Shown in pieces: positions 10,149 through 18,765 of a DNA stretch of 63,383 bases. The notes beneath the pieces were generated by a model that saw only the letters and a program-made list of their open reading frames with translations, had not been told where the DNA came from and searched no databases. A program made the position numbers and the translations under genes. Origin of the DNA: Bacteroidales bacterium (GTDB lineage Bacteria > Bacteroidota > Bacteroidia > Bacteroidales > UBA3824); contig JAKSUC010000015.1 of the NCBI GenBank assembly GCA_024413595.1, positions 1 through 63,383 on the forward strand. The letters run 5' to 3'. Each line of letters begins with the position of its first letter. Within the stretch, counting starts at the first letter, position 1.

Positions 10149-10526
10149 TTAAAAGTTCTCAGTACTTTGTGCACCTGCTAAACAAACATTTGCAGTTGAT
10201 GATACACAAACTTTAGTTTTATAACCATGTTGTTTTCCATCAGAGCCAACGTATGTATTGCTATTTCCTTCAACCCAATTTCCTGTTTGTTGTTGCTGTT
10301 GTTGCTGTTGTTGTTCTCTTTTTTCTGCTTGATCACGTTGATCTGCATAAATTGTATATGCAACTCCGGCAACTGTAATAATTTCTACTACTATTGGCCA
10401 ACCTTGTGCTTCTAAATCAGCAAGATTTAATTGACTTTGTTTGGCATCATTACTTTTTCCAATAAACATATTGGTTCCAGCTAATAACATTAATGCTGAT
10501 AATGCTAAAATTTTAATTCTCTTCAT
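10149..10526 (-). CDS. small NVEALA-like secreted peptide precursor with poly-Gln tract
   Basis: 125 aa from the ATG at 10526 (a TTG start would add four residues). The N-terminus is basic and hydrophobic (MKRIKILALSALMLLAGTNMF), then LNLADLEAQGW, which resembles the 'LANVEALA' leader signature of the NVEALA family, then a second hydrophobic stretch, a run of nine glutamines encoded by CAA/CAG, and a C-terminus with two cysteines (VCVSSTANVCLAG) that could form a disulfide. Family membership is a judgement from the leader-like motif, size and neighbour; the exact NVEALA letters are not present. The Gln run is a microsatellite that could vary in length. Confidence 0.55.
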   Translation of the reverse strand: MKRIKILALSALMLLAGTNMFIGKSNDAKQSQLNLADLEAQGWPIVVEIITVAGVAYTIYADQRDQAEKREQQQQQQQQQTGNWVEGNSNTYVGSDGKQHGYKTKVCVSSTANVCLAGAQSTENF

Positions 10527-10784
10527 TTTTTTTATCAAATTATTGGTTAATAAATAAAATTATAAACATGCAAACTTGAGCCAATAGCATTATAGGATTT
10601 GAGAAAAATGTTTGAAAAATTTATTTCTTTGTAGCACTACAAAATTGTTAACATTTTTTTATTTCACAAAATTTATTTTATTATTTTTTAACCTTAAATT
10701 TAATAAAAGAAATAATAATATTTTAAATATCAGTTATTTATATTTTTTATCAAGAAAAAAACTTAACATTGCAAAAAGATATTT

Positions 10785-11732
10785 TTATAAAATAGCATTT
10801 TCATTTAAATATTTTTCAGCGTCTAAAGCAGCTTTACAACCAGAACCTGCAGCTACAATAGCTTGTCGATAAATTGAATCTGCGCAATCACCACATGCAA
10901 ATACTCCTGCAATATTGGTTTTGGTAGAATTTTTTTCTGTTACGATATATCCTAATTTGTCTGTTTTGATTTGAGAAGCAAAAATCTCTGTTTGTGGCTG
11001 ACGTCCTATTGCAACAAAATATCCAGTTACTTTTAAATTTTTAGAAATTTCATCAGTTGTTCCTAATTTATATTTTAATGTTACACCTTCAACACCATTT
11101 TCACCATAAATATCTGTAACTACATGTTCATAAAGTACTTCTATATTTTTAGCTTCAGACAAACGTTTTTGCAAAATGTCTGACGCTCTTAAATAATTTT
11201 TACGAACTGCCAAATATACTTTATTGCATATATTACTAAGATACAATGCGTCAGAAACTGCAGTATCTCCTCCCCCAACTACAATTACATCTTGTTTTTT
11301 ATAAAAAAAGCCATCACAAACAGCACAAGCAGAAACACCAGAGCCTAAATATTTTTTTTCTGACTCAAGTCCAAGATATTTTGCACTTGCTCCTGTTGCA
11401 AGTATCACACTATCAGCTTTATAAATATTTTTATCGTCGGTTTCGATAATAAATGGTTTTTCAGAAAAATCAGTTTTTATTACAGTTCCACTAATTATTT
11501 GAGTTCCAAATTTTTCTGCCTGATTTTTCATTAAATCAGTTAAATCATAACCAGAAATTGCATTGGGAAATCCTGGATAATTTTCAATTTCATTAGTGGT
11601 AGTTAGCTGACCACCTTCTAATGGACCAGAAATAATAATTGGTTTTAAACCAGCTCTACTTGCATATATTCCAGCAGTATAACCAGCAGGTCCAGAACCT
11701 ATTATTAAACATTTTGTATGTGTTGTTGTCAT
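10785..11732 (-). CDS. trxB: thioredoxin reductase (NADPH)
   Basis: 315 aa. Transfers electrons from NADPH through FAD to thioredoxin in the cytoplasm. Seen: FAD-binding GSGPAG (12-17), GGQLTTTNEIENYPGFP typical of the bacterial low-molecular-weight type, the redox-active CAVC (136-139) followed by DGFF, the NADPH-binding GGGDTA (153-158), and the C-terminal FAD segment AGVFACGDCAD. Single gene, with about 250 bp of AT-rich DNA on each side. Confidence 0.96.
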   Translation of the reverse strand: MTTTHTKCLIIGSGPAGYTAGIYASRAGLKPIIISGPLEGGQLTTTNEIENYPGFPNAISGYDLTDLMKNQAEKFGTQIISGTVIKTDFSEKPFIIETDDKNIYKADSVILATGASAKYLGLESEKKYLGSGVSACAVCDGFFYKKQDVIVVGGGDTAVSDALYLSNICNKVYLAVRKNYLRASDILQKRLSEAKNIEVLYEHVVTDIYGENGVEGVTLKYKLGTTDEISKNLKVTGYFVAIGRQPQTEIFASQIKTDKLGYIVTEKNSTKTNIAGVFACGDCADSIYRQAIVAAGSGCKAALDAEKYLNENAIL

Positions 11733-11948
11733 AATTTTTATTTTGAGGTAAAAATAATAAAAAAAGAGAATAAAATAAATTGATTTAATCTATTATCACA
11801 TAAATTTTATTTATACTTAAAAATTTATACATTAAAATTATTTGTTACAAAATAATTTTTTTTGAGATTAATCAATAACATTTTCACATATTCTACATAC
11901 TCAAAACACTCAAATATTCTCATTTAATTAAATAGTAACTCTATTTTT

Positions 11949-11979
11949 TTTGAAAAGTCTTTTTACTTACCTAAATTTG
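11949..11979 (+). promoter_or_regulatory. purL promoter
   Basis: TTTG (11949-11952), then 19 bp, then TAAATTTG (11972-11979), matching the Bacteroidota consensus fully. Predicted start of transcription is about 40 bp before the ATG. The rest of 11733-11948 is AT-rich with no gene seen. Confidence 0.75.
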
Positions 11980-12025
11980 CAAAAATAGTAAAAACACAAG
12001 AGTACACATTATATAAAAATAGATT

Positions 12026-15000
12026 ATGTTAATTTTCTATCAATCATCAAATGCTGAAATTTACGCTGTTAAATTTAAGCAAGCTCCAGCTAAAAACGAT
12101 GCCAAAAAGTTAACTTGGCTTTTTGGCAATGCAAAACATTTAGATCAAAACAGAATTGCAGGCACTTTTATAGGTCCACGCAAAGAAATGATCACTCCTT
12201 GGAGTACAAATGCAGTTGAAATTACTCAAAACATGGGTATTACAGGAATAGAACGAATTGAAAAATTTATTCCTACCAAAGAAGCAAATCCTCAATTTGA
12301 CAAAATGCTTCAACGTGTTTATAAAGATTTAGACGAAAATGTCTTTACAATATCAAAACAGCCAGATCCTGTTGTTTATATTGAAGATATGCGTGCATAT
12401 AACCAAAAAGAAGGTCTTGCTCTAAGCGAACAAGAAATCAACTATTTGGAAAATCTTAGCAAAAGTCTTGGTCGTAAACTTACTGATAGCGAAGTTTTTG
12501 GTTTTTCACAAGTAAATAGTGAACATTGTCGTCACAAAATTTTTGGAGGTACATTTGTTATTGATGGTAAAGAAAAAGACAAATCTCTTTTCCAATTAAT
12601 TAAAGAAACTTCAAAACAAAATCCTCGTGGTCTTGTTTCTGCATATAAAGATAATGTTGCATTTTTAGAAGGTCATAAAGCAGAACAATTTGCTCCTGAA
12701 AATCCAGAAACTGCTTCTGAATTTGAAATTAAAGATATCGACACTGTAATTTCAATGAAAGCAGAAACTCACAATTTTCCAACCACAGTAGAACCTTTTA
12801 ACGGTGCTGCAACTGGTTCTGGAGGTGAAATTCGTGACCGTATGGCTGGTGGAAAAGGTAGTTTCCCTATTGCAGGAACTGCAGTTTACATGACTTCTTA
12901 TCCTCGTATTCAAGAAGAAGCTGAAAATCAAAAACCTTTGGCTGACACAAAAGGTCGTGAATGGGAAAAATCTGTTCCTGAACGTAAATGGCTATACCAA
13001 ACACCATTAGAAATTTTGATTAAAGCTTCAAACGGTGCAAGTGATTTTGGAAACAAATTTGGACAACCTTTAATTGTTGGTAGTTTATTGACTTTTGAAC
13101 ATTTTGAAGGTGACGAAAAATATGGTTTCGACAAAGTTATTATGCAAGCAGGTGGCGTTGGTTACGGTCGTAAACAAGATTGTCAAAAAGATACTCCAGA
13201 CTCAAATCTACCTATTGTAGTTCTTGGTGGTGACAACTACAGAATTGGAATGGGTGGTGGTGCTGTTTCTTCTGTTGCCACTGGTCAATACAAAAATGAT
13301 ATTGAACTTAATGCTGTTCAGCGTAGTAATCCAGAAATGCAAAAACGTGTTTACAATGCAATTCGTGCAGTGAGCGAAATGGATGAAAATCCTATCGTTT
13401 CAGTTCACGATCACGGTGCTGGTGGACATTTAAATTGTCTTTCTGAATTGGTTGAAGAAACTGGTGGTCTTATCGAAATTGAAAAACTTCCAGTTGGAGA
13501 CCCTACCCTTTCAAGTAAAGAAATTATTGGTAACGAATCTCAAGAACGTATGGGATTGGTTATTAACGACAAATATGTTGACAAACTTAAAAAAATTGCA
13601 GATCGTGAACGTGCTCCAATGTACGTGGTAGGAAAAACTACCGACGATATGATTTTTAAATTTACAAATCCCGACGGTTCTACACCTATTAATTTACGTC
13701 TTGAAGATTTCTTTGGAAAACCACCAAAGACTATTATGAACGACGTTACTGTTGACAAAAAATTTGCTAAAGTTAAATATTCTAACGAAAAATTCTCTGA
13801 ATATTTATTAGAAGTTCTTCAAATAGAAGGCGTTGCATGTAAAGATTGGTTAACCAACAAAGTTGACCGTTCGGTAACAGGTAAAATTGCTCGTCAACAA
13901 TGTACAGGAGCTATTCAATTGCCATTAGCCGATTTAGGTGCTGTCGCAATCGACTATACAGGAACTCGTGGTATTGCCACTGCTCTTGGACATGCACCTG
14001 CTATTGCTCTTATTAATCCTCAAGCTGGTTCTAGAATGGCAATTGCAGAATCTCTTACAAATATTGTTTGGGCGCCTCTTGAAAAAGGTATCGATAGTAT
14101 TTCTTTAAGTGCTAACTGGATGTGGCCTTGCAAAAACAAAGGTGAAGATGCTAGACTTTATTCTGCTGTTGAAGCTGCTTCTAAATTTGCTATTGATTTA
14201 GGAATCAACATTCCAACAGGAAAAGACTCATTATCAATGACTCAAAAATATCCTGATGGTTCTAAAGTAATGGCTCCAGGAACTGTTATTATCACTTCGG
14301 CTGGTGAAGTTTCTGATATAAAGAAAATTGTTTCTCCTGATTTAAAACCAGTTGACAATTCTCACATTATTTATGTTGATTTTTCTAAATGTGCATTTAA
14401 TCTTGGTGGTAGTAGTTTTGCTCAAGTTGTTAATTCTTTAGGTGAAACTTGTCCTGATATTGCTGACACAAAATATTTTAGAAACGCATTTAACGCTGTT
14501 CAAAAATTAGTTGAAAAAGGATTAATTTTGGCAGGTCACGATATTTCAGCAGGTGGTATTATTACAACTTTGGCTGAAATGTGTTTCTCAACAGTTAGTG
14601 GAGGTTTAGACATCGACCTTGCTTTTGCTGAACGCTACGATTTATGTACAACTTTATTTAGCGAAAATGCTGGTGTTATTTTCCAAACTGAAAAACTTGA
14701 TGAAGTAAGTGCAATTTTGAAAAATGCAGGTGTTGAATATGTAATTATTGGTAAAACTATTTCATCTCGCAATCTTAAAATTACTCATCACGGCAAAAAT
14801 CAAAGTCTTGACATTGATAATTTACGTAACATTTGGTACAAAACATCTTACCTTCTTGACTCAAAACAAACAGAAAAAAGTTGTGCCGAAAGTCGTTACA
14901 AAAACTACAGTGTTCAACCTCTTGAATTTAAATTTACAAAATCATTTGACGGTTCATTTAAACAATATGGAATTAATCCAAAACGTAGAACAAAAACTGG

Positions 15001-15754
15001 CATAAAGGCAGCAATCATACGTGAAAAAGGTATCAATGGCGACCGTGAAATGGCTTACACAATGTATCTTGCAGGATTTGACGTAAAAGACGTTCACATG
15101 ACCGACCTTGCTTCTGGACGCGAAACTCTCGAAGATGTAAACTTTATTGTTTATTGTGGAGGTTTCTCAAATTCAGACGTTTTAGGTTCTGCTAAAGGTT
15201 GGGCTGGTGCTTTTAAATTCAACGAAAAAGCAAAAACGGCTCTTGAAAACTTCTATAAACGTAGCGATACTTTAAGTTTAGGCGTTTGTAATGGGTGTCA
15301 ACTTATGAACGAACTTGAATTAGTTTATCCAGAAAAAGCTAATCATCCAAAACTACGTCACAACAATTCAGGTAAATTTGAATCTGAATTTATTACAGTT
15401 GATATTCTTGAAAACGAATCTGTAATGTTAAAATCATTAGCAGGAAGCAAATTAGGTGTTTGGGTTGCTCACGGTGAAGGACGTTTTGAATTGACAGAAG
15501 CAGAAAATCAATACAACATTCCAATGAAATATTCTTATGGTGAATATCCAGGAAATCCAAATGGTTCTGATTATAATGCAGCAGCTGTTGTTTCAAAAGA
15601 TGGACGTCATCTTTCAATGATGCCTCACCCAGAACGTGCTATTTTCTCTTGGCAATGGGCTAATTACCCATTTGATAGAAAAAATGACGAAGTTTCGCCT
15701 TGGTTAGAAGCTTTTGTTAATGCAAGAAAATGGATTGAAAACAAAAAGAAATAG
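12026..15754 (+). CDS. purL: phosphoribosylformylglycinamidine synthase, long fused form
   Basis: 1242 aa, the length of the large single-chain PurL. It converts FGAR, glutamine and ATP to FGAM in purine synthesis. The FGAM synthetase part is seen in SEHCRHKIFGG, AETHNFPTTVEPFNGAATGSG-like and GKDSLSMTQKY segments, and the C-terminal glutamine amidotransferase in GVCNGCQLMNEL (nucleophile Cys about 1091) and MPHPERAIFSW (His about 1201, Glu about 1203). The protein needs no separate PurS or PurQ. Monocistronic: its own promoter upstream and a terminator just after. Confidence 0.97.
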   Translation: MLIFYQSSNAEIYAVKFKQAPAKNDAKKLTWLFGNAKHLDQNRIAGTFIGPRKEMITPWSTNAVEITQNMGITGIERIEKFIPTKEANPQFDKMLQRVYKDLDENVFTISKQPDPVVYIEDMRAYNQKEGLALSEQEINYLENLSKSLGRKLTDSEVFGFSQVNSEHCRHKIFGGTFVIDGKEKDKSLFQLIKETSKQNPRGLVSAYKDNVAFLEGHKAEQFAPENPETASEFEIKDIDTVISMKAETHNFPTTVEPFNGAATGSGGEIRDRMAGGKGSFPIAGTAVYMTSYPRIQEEAENQKPLADTKGREWEKSVPERKWLYQTPLEILIKASNGASDFGNKFGQPLIVGSLLTFEHFEGDEKYGFDKVIMQAGGVGYGRKQDCQKDTPDSNLPIVVLGGDNYRIGMGGGAVSSVATGQYKNDIELNAVQRSNPEMQKRVYNAIRAVSEMDENPIVSVHDHGAGGHLNCLSELVEETGGLIEIEKLPVGDPTLSSKEIIGNESQERMGLVINDKYVDKLKKIADRERAPMYVVGKTTDDMIFKFTNPDGSTPINLRLEDFFGKPPKTIMNDVTVDKKFAKVKYSNEKFSEYLLEVLQIEGVACKDWLTNKVDRSVTGKIARQQCTGAIQLPLADLGAVAIDYTGTRGIATALGHAPAIALINPQAGSRMAIAESLTNIVWAPLEKGIDSISLSANWMWPCKNKGEDARLYSAVEAASKFAIDLGINIPTGKDSLSMTQKYPDGSKVMAPGTVIITSAGEVSDIKKIVSPDLKPVDNSHIIYVDFSKCAFNLGGSSFAQVVNSLGETCPDIADTKYFRNAFNAVQKLVEKGLILAGHDISAGGIITTLAEMCFSTVSGGLDIDLAFAERYDLCTTLFSENAGVIFQTEKLDEVSAILKNAGVEYVIIGKTISSRNLKITHHGKNQSLDIDNLRNIWYKTSYLLDSKQTEKSCAESRYKNYSVQPLEFKFTKSFDGSFKQYGINPKRRTKTGIKAAIIREKGINGDREMAYTMYLAGFDVKDVHMTDLASGRETLEDVNFIVYCGGFSNSDVLGSAKGWAGAFKFNEKAKTALENFYKRSDTLSLGVCNGCQLMNELELVYPEKANHPKLRHNNSGKFESEFITVDILENESVMLKSLAGSKLGVWVAHGEGRFELTEAENQYNIPMKYSYGEYPGNPNGSDYNAAAVVSKDGRHLSMMPHPERAIFSWQWANYPFDRKNDEVSPWLEAFVNARKWIENKKK

Positions 15755-15774
15755 TTGTTATTTCTGATAATATT

Positions 15775-15811
15775 AATGGCGGGAAAATTAATTTTCCGCC
15801 ATTTTTTTAAT
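15775..15811 (+). terminator. purL terminator
   Basis: AATGGCGG, a near-palindromic AAAATTAATTTT centre and CCGCCATT followed by T7, starting about 20 bp after the purL stop. Confidence 0.9.
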
Positions 15812-15875
15812 TACATTTTTTTCAAATTCCTACTCAAAACGCAACTAAATTAATACTAATCATAAACACATTATC

Positions 15876-16895
15876 ATGAAATTTTTCTTAAACGCTCGCC
15901 AAGGCAGAAATCATTGGTTACTTTATTTGGCTTTAATTTGTATAGGATATACTGTTGCACAAATTCCTTCACTACTAATTATTCCTATAATTGCTCTAAA
16001 AATCAAAAATCACGAATTAGATATTGAAGCTTTAAATCCAAACACCTCAGACTTTTTATCAAGACTGACTAAAATTACAGAAACTATTTTTTCTGATATT
16101 CCTGGATTTTCAATTTTAATGCTATGTTTTGTTGCATGGTTTTTAACTACATTTTTATTATTTAAACCTTTGCATAAACGCGATAAATATTCGTTGATTT
16201 CTGGAGAAAATAAATTTAGGAAAAATCTTTTTTTATGGAGTTTGTTATTAAATGGAGTTATAATCATATTAACAACTATTCCTATTTTCATTTCAAATAA
16301 TTGTACATTTCAATTTGATGGATATAAATATATTTTATTTTTTACACTCTGTTTAATACTTGTTCCATTTCAAACAGGTTGTGAAGAATTAATTTTTCGA
16401 GGATATTTAATGCAAGGATTTGCTATGGCTACAAAAAGCAAAATTTGGGCTTTAGTAATTACTTCTGTAATATTCGGTTTACTACATTGCGCAAATATGG
16501 AAGTTTTGCAAAATGGATTTTTTAAATCTATGCCAGTATACATTTTAATAGGTGGTATGCTTGGCTTTTTTGCAATAATCAGCGATGGACTCGAATTTTC
16601 ATTTGGTTTTCATTTTATTAATAACTTTTTGTTGTTTACAATTTTTGGAACCGAAGGTTCAACTGGAAATCTTAAAGACGTACATACTCTATTGACAACA
16701 CAAGCTCAACCTATTTCTTGGGAAAATTATGTATATCCAATTATAACTACAATAATTCTATATTTCATTTTCCGCAAAAAGTTTAATTGGAATATCAAAA
16801 AAGCATTTTCTAATGAAGATTTAAAATGTGAATTACCCTCTGAAAACATTGTTTCTTCAGAATGTGCTTCTTCAACAGAAAACATTCAACAATAA
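15876..16895 (+). CDS. CPBP family intramembrane glutamic endopeptidase (Abi/CAAX-like)
   Basis: 339 aa with about eight hydrophobic segments. The family motifs are present in order: CEELIFRG (EE at 170-171, R at 175), FGLLHCAN (His about 204) and FGFHFINN (His about 245). These residues form the active site of type II CAAX prenyl-protease-like enzymes; in bacteria the substrates are mostly unknown, with roles in signalling or protection from bacteriocins. The next gene starts inside its stop codon (TAATG), so the two are translationally coupled. Confidence 0.9.
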   Translation: MKFFLNARQGRNHWLLYLALICIGYTVAQIPSLLIIPIIALKIKNHELDIEALNPNTSDFLSRLTKITETIFSDIPGFSILMLCFVAWFLTTFLLFKPLHKRDKYSLISGENKFRKNLFLWSLLLNGVIIILTTIPIFISNNCTFQFDGYKYILFFTLCLILVPFQTGCEELIFRGYLMQGFAMATKSKIWALVITSVIFGLLHCANMEVLQNGFFKSMPVYILIGGMLGFFAIISDGLEFSFGFHFINNFLLFTIFGTEGSTGNLKDVHTLLTTQAQPISWENYVYPIITTIILYFIFRKKFNWNIKKAFSNEDLKCELPSENIVSSECASSTENIQQ

Positions 16896-17860
16896 TGAAA
16901 ACTTTTATTTATATCATATTTTTTACACTAATATCAATAAATTGTTTTTCACAAAATATTGATATTAGTGGTTTTGTTAATGATAATATCAACAAAATTT
17001 ATCTTCAAAAACAAGATGGAATTTCAGAACCAGACTCTTGTATAATTTCCCAAGATAAAAAATTTAAATTTTCGGTAAATTGTAATAAATACGAATATTT
17101 TCGTTTGTATTCAAATTGGCAAAAATCTTTATTACTAATAGTTTCTCAAGACGATAATATTGTTATAAATTTTGACAATACAAATCCTCAAAATTCTATT
17201 GTAAAAGGATCACCAAAAACTGAATACTACATAAAAATTAATAAAACAATTTCTGATTTATACTCTAAATATTCAACAAACACCAACGAATTTCATCAAC
17301 ATCTTAATAAATCTTTATCCAAAATAATTAAAAAAAACGCATCACAACCTGCAAATCTATTATTAACAACTATTCTTGATATAAATTCAGATTTTCAGCT
17401 ATTTGAACTTATTGCACAAAATGCAGATACAAACACAAATCCAATGGCGAAAGATTTACAAAATAGAGTTATAAGTTATAAAAAAACATTACTCAACCAA
17501 CCTTTCCCTGAAATAAAAGCACCAGACACGTTAGGAAATATAATCAGCACAAAATCAATAAATAAAGATACAAATTTGGTAATATTTTGGGCAGGATGCA
17601 ATCAAGAAAGCGTAAAATATATGTTGAAAATCAAAGAAAAATATAACAACAATTCAAACATTGACATTTACGCATATTCATTTGATGGCAATAGAGATAT
17701 TTGGCAAAAAGCAATAAAACAAATTGACATAAAAGCAATTCACGTTTCAAACCTAAAATATTTTGACACGCCAGAAGCAAAACTATTTTACATAACCTCG
17801 TTACCTGTTATTTTTTGGATTGATAAAGATGGGAAAATATTGAAAAAAGAAAAGTTTTAA
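16895..17860 (+). CDS. secreted DUF4369/thioredoxin-like protein lacking the CxxC pair
   Basis: 321 aa from the ATG at 16895, which shares its A with the stop of the CPBP gene. Signal peptide (MKTFIYIIFFTLISINCFSQ), then a beta-rich DUF4369-like domain (ISGFVNDNINKIYLQ, LLIVSQDDNIVINFD) and a C-terminal thioredoxin-like fold (FPEIKAPDTLGN, LVIFWAGC at about 227-235, and SLPVIFWIDKDGKILKKE). Normal relatives have WCxxC; here the site reads WAGC, so only one cysteine remains. The cis-Pro after the 'SLP' segment is kept. The protein may be a structural or single-Cys variant of the TlpA/ResA type rather than a disulfide reductase. It ends soon after the last strand, without the usual C-terminal helix. 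Confidence 0.75.
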   Translation: MKTFIYIIFFTLISINCFSQNIDISGFVNDNINKIYLQKQDGISEPDSCIISQDKKFKFSVNCNKYEYFRLYSNWQKSLLLIVSQDDNIVINFDNTNPQNSIVKGSPKTEYYIKINKTISDLYSKYSTNTNEFHQHLNKSLSKIIKKNASQPANLLLTTILDINSDFQLFELIAQNADTNTNPMAKDLQNRVISYKKTLLNQPFPEIKAPDTLGNIISTKSINKDTNLVIFWAGCNQESVKYMLKIKEKYNNNSNIDIYAYSFDGNRDIWQKAIKQIDIKAIHVSNLKYFDTPEAKLFYITSLPVIFWIDKDGKILKKEKF

Positions 17861-17970
17861 TTTGTCAATAAAAAAAAATATGAAATAATGATTGATTTAT
17901 AGTAGATAAAAAAAAGCAAATAAAAAGTATTATTGTTCAAAAAATATTTTTGGACAATTACAATATTACA

Positions 17971-18010
17971 AAAAAAGCTACCTCTTAACTGAGATAGCCT
18001 TAATTTTTTT
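17971..18010 (+). terminator. hairpin after the CPBP/thioredoxin-like operon
   Basis: GCTACCTC-TTAACT-GAGATAGC forms a stem with one C-A mismatch (17977-17998), followed by a T-rich run at 18001-18012. It lies 115 bp past the last stop. Confidence 0.55.
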
Positions 18011-18034
18011 ATTTTTGAGTCGAAAAAAAAGTTT

Positions 18035-18053
18035 TCTCGGACAACAATAATTT
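18035..18053 (+). repeat. dispersed element core TCTCGGACAACAATA (copy 1)
   Basis: The 15-bp core followed by ATTT occurs here, again at 29264-29282 in the same orientation, and inverted at 63328-63345. Both same-direction copies follow a hairpin and an AT stretch. Function unknown. Confidence 0.5.
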
Positions 18054-18098
18054 TTTTTATATTTTGATTGTTCTTTGATGTATTCAATAAAATCTGTT

Positions 18099-18388
18099 AT
18101 TTTTTTTCAGGAGTTTTAATTATATCATTTATATCATAAAAATCACCCGTAGAGATTAATTTATCATTTTGGTCTAAAAACCTATTTTTTATTTCTCGTA
18201 TTTTCCTGTTAATCTCGGACGCATTTTTTAAACCTTTTACGATTTCTTTTTTTGTGTCAAAATTTTGTGGAAATACACTATGTTGATTCTAAATGTCGTT
18301 TTCTTTTAAAAAATACAGCCACATAAATAAGACAAGTACCATTTTTTTTCTGTTTCCCTAAAATTGTTTTAATTCTTAATATTGCCAT
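18099..18388 (-). pseudogene. frameshifted N-terminal fragment of a tyrosine site-specific integrase
   Basis: On the minus strand an ATG at 18388 opens MAILRIKTILGKQKKNGTCL followed by IYVAVFFKRKRHLEST, then a stop. Shifting frame near 18285-18290 continues the same domain: VFPQNFDTKKEIVKGLKNAS, EINRKIREIKNRFLD, then ends at TAA (18099). This is the arm-DNA-binding N-terminal domain of Bacteroidota phage/conjugative-element integrases (short beta strands with the Lys-rich IYVxxxxKRKRxxxST pattern, then the NxKxxEIKxxFLD helix). The SAM-like core-binding and catalytic domains (R-H-R-Y) are absent. It sits 200 bp downstream of a tRNA-Pro, a classic integration target, so it is probably the scar of a lost element. 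Confidence 0.7.
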
Positions 18389-18526
18389 TTTTTTAATTTA
18401 AATGATTAATAAAAAAAATTGTGCAACAATTATGATACACAATTGTGATACATTTTTAGGCAAAATTATTATGAAAAGTATATAAAAAAGGGAAAAAACA
18501 CTACATATATATAGGGTGAGATATAC

Positions 18527-18568
18527 AAAAAAGTCGGTTATTTGTAGTAACTTACAAAAAACCGACTT
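18527..18568 (-). terminator. tRNA-Pro terminator
   Basis: AAGTCGGTT and AACCGACTT arms plus inner TTTGTA/TACAAA form a long stem; the minus-strand transcript then has T6. It is 20 bp downstream of the tRNA. Confidence 0.8.
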
Positions 18569-18587
18569 ACTATTACATTTTACCCCG

Positions 18588-18661
18588 TCGGAGTGATGAG
18601 ACTCGAACTCATGACCACTTGCACCCCATGCAAGTACGCTAGCCAACTGCGCTACACCCCG
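18588..18661 (-). tRNA. tRNA-Pro (anticodon GGG)
   Basis: 74 nt on the minus strand. Acceptor CGGGGTG pairs with CACTCCG (one G-U), D-arm GCGC...GCGT region, anticodon stem CTTGC/GCAAG with loop ATGGGGT giving anticodon GGG, T-arm ATGAG-TTCGAGT-CTCAT and discriminator A. CCA is not encoded. Its promoter and terminator are both visible. Confidence 0.95.
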
Positions 18662-18678
18662 TTAGTTTTATTTTGATG

Positions 18679-18708
18679 CAAAGTTAACGAGTTTTATGAA
18701 ATTTGCAA
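18679..18708 (-). promoter_or_regulatory. tRNA-Pro promoter
   Basis: On the minus strand TTG (18708-18706), exactly 19 bp, TAACTTTG (18686-18679). It ends 18 bp before the tRNA. Confidence 0.8.
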
Positions 18709-18765
18709 AATTATTTTTGATTATTGATTTTTATTAAAATGAAAACTTTCTATCAACTTGTTATA

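Noticed and set aside
17857..18087. Leftward 76-codon Asn/Lys-rich frame
   Set aside because: Low-complexity AT-rich translation overlapping a hairpin and the dispersed repeat; no family features.
18398..18646. Leftward 82-codon frame across the tRNA-Pro
   Set aside because: It runs through the tRNA gene and its terminator, so it is a chance frame.
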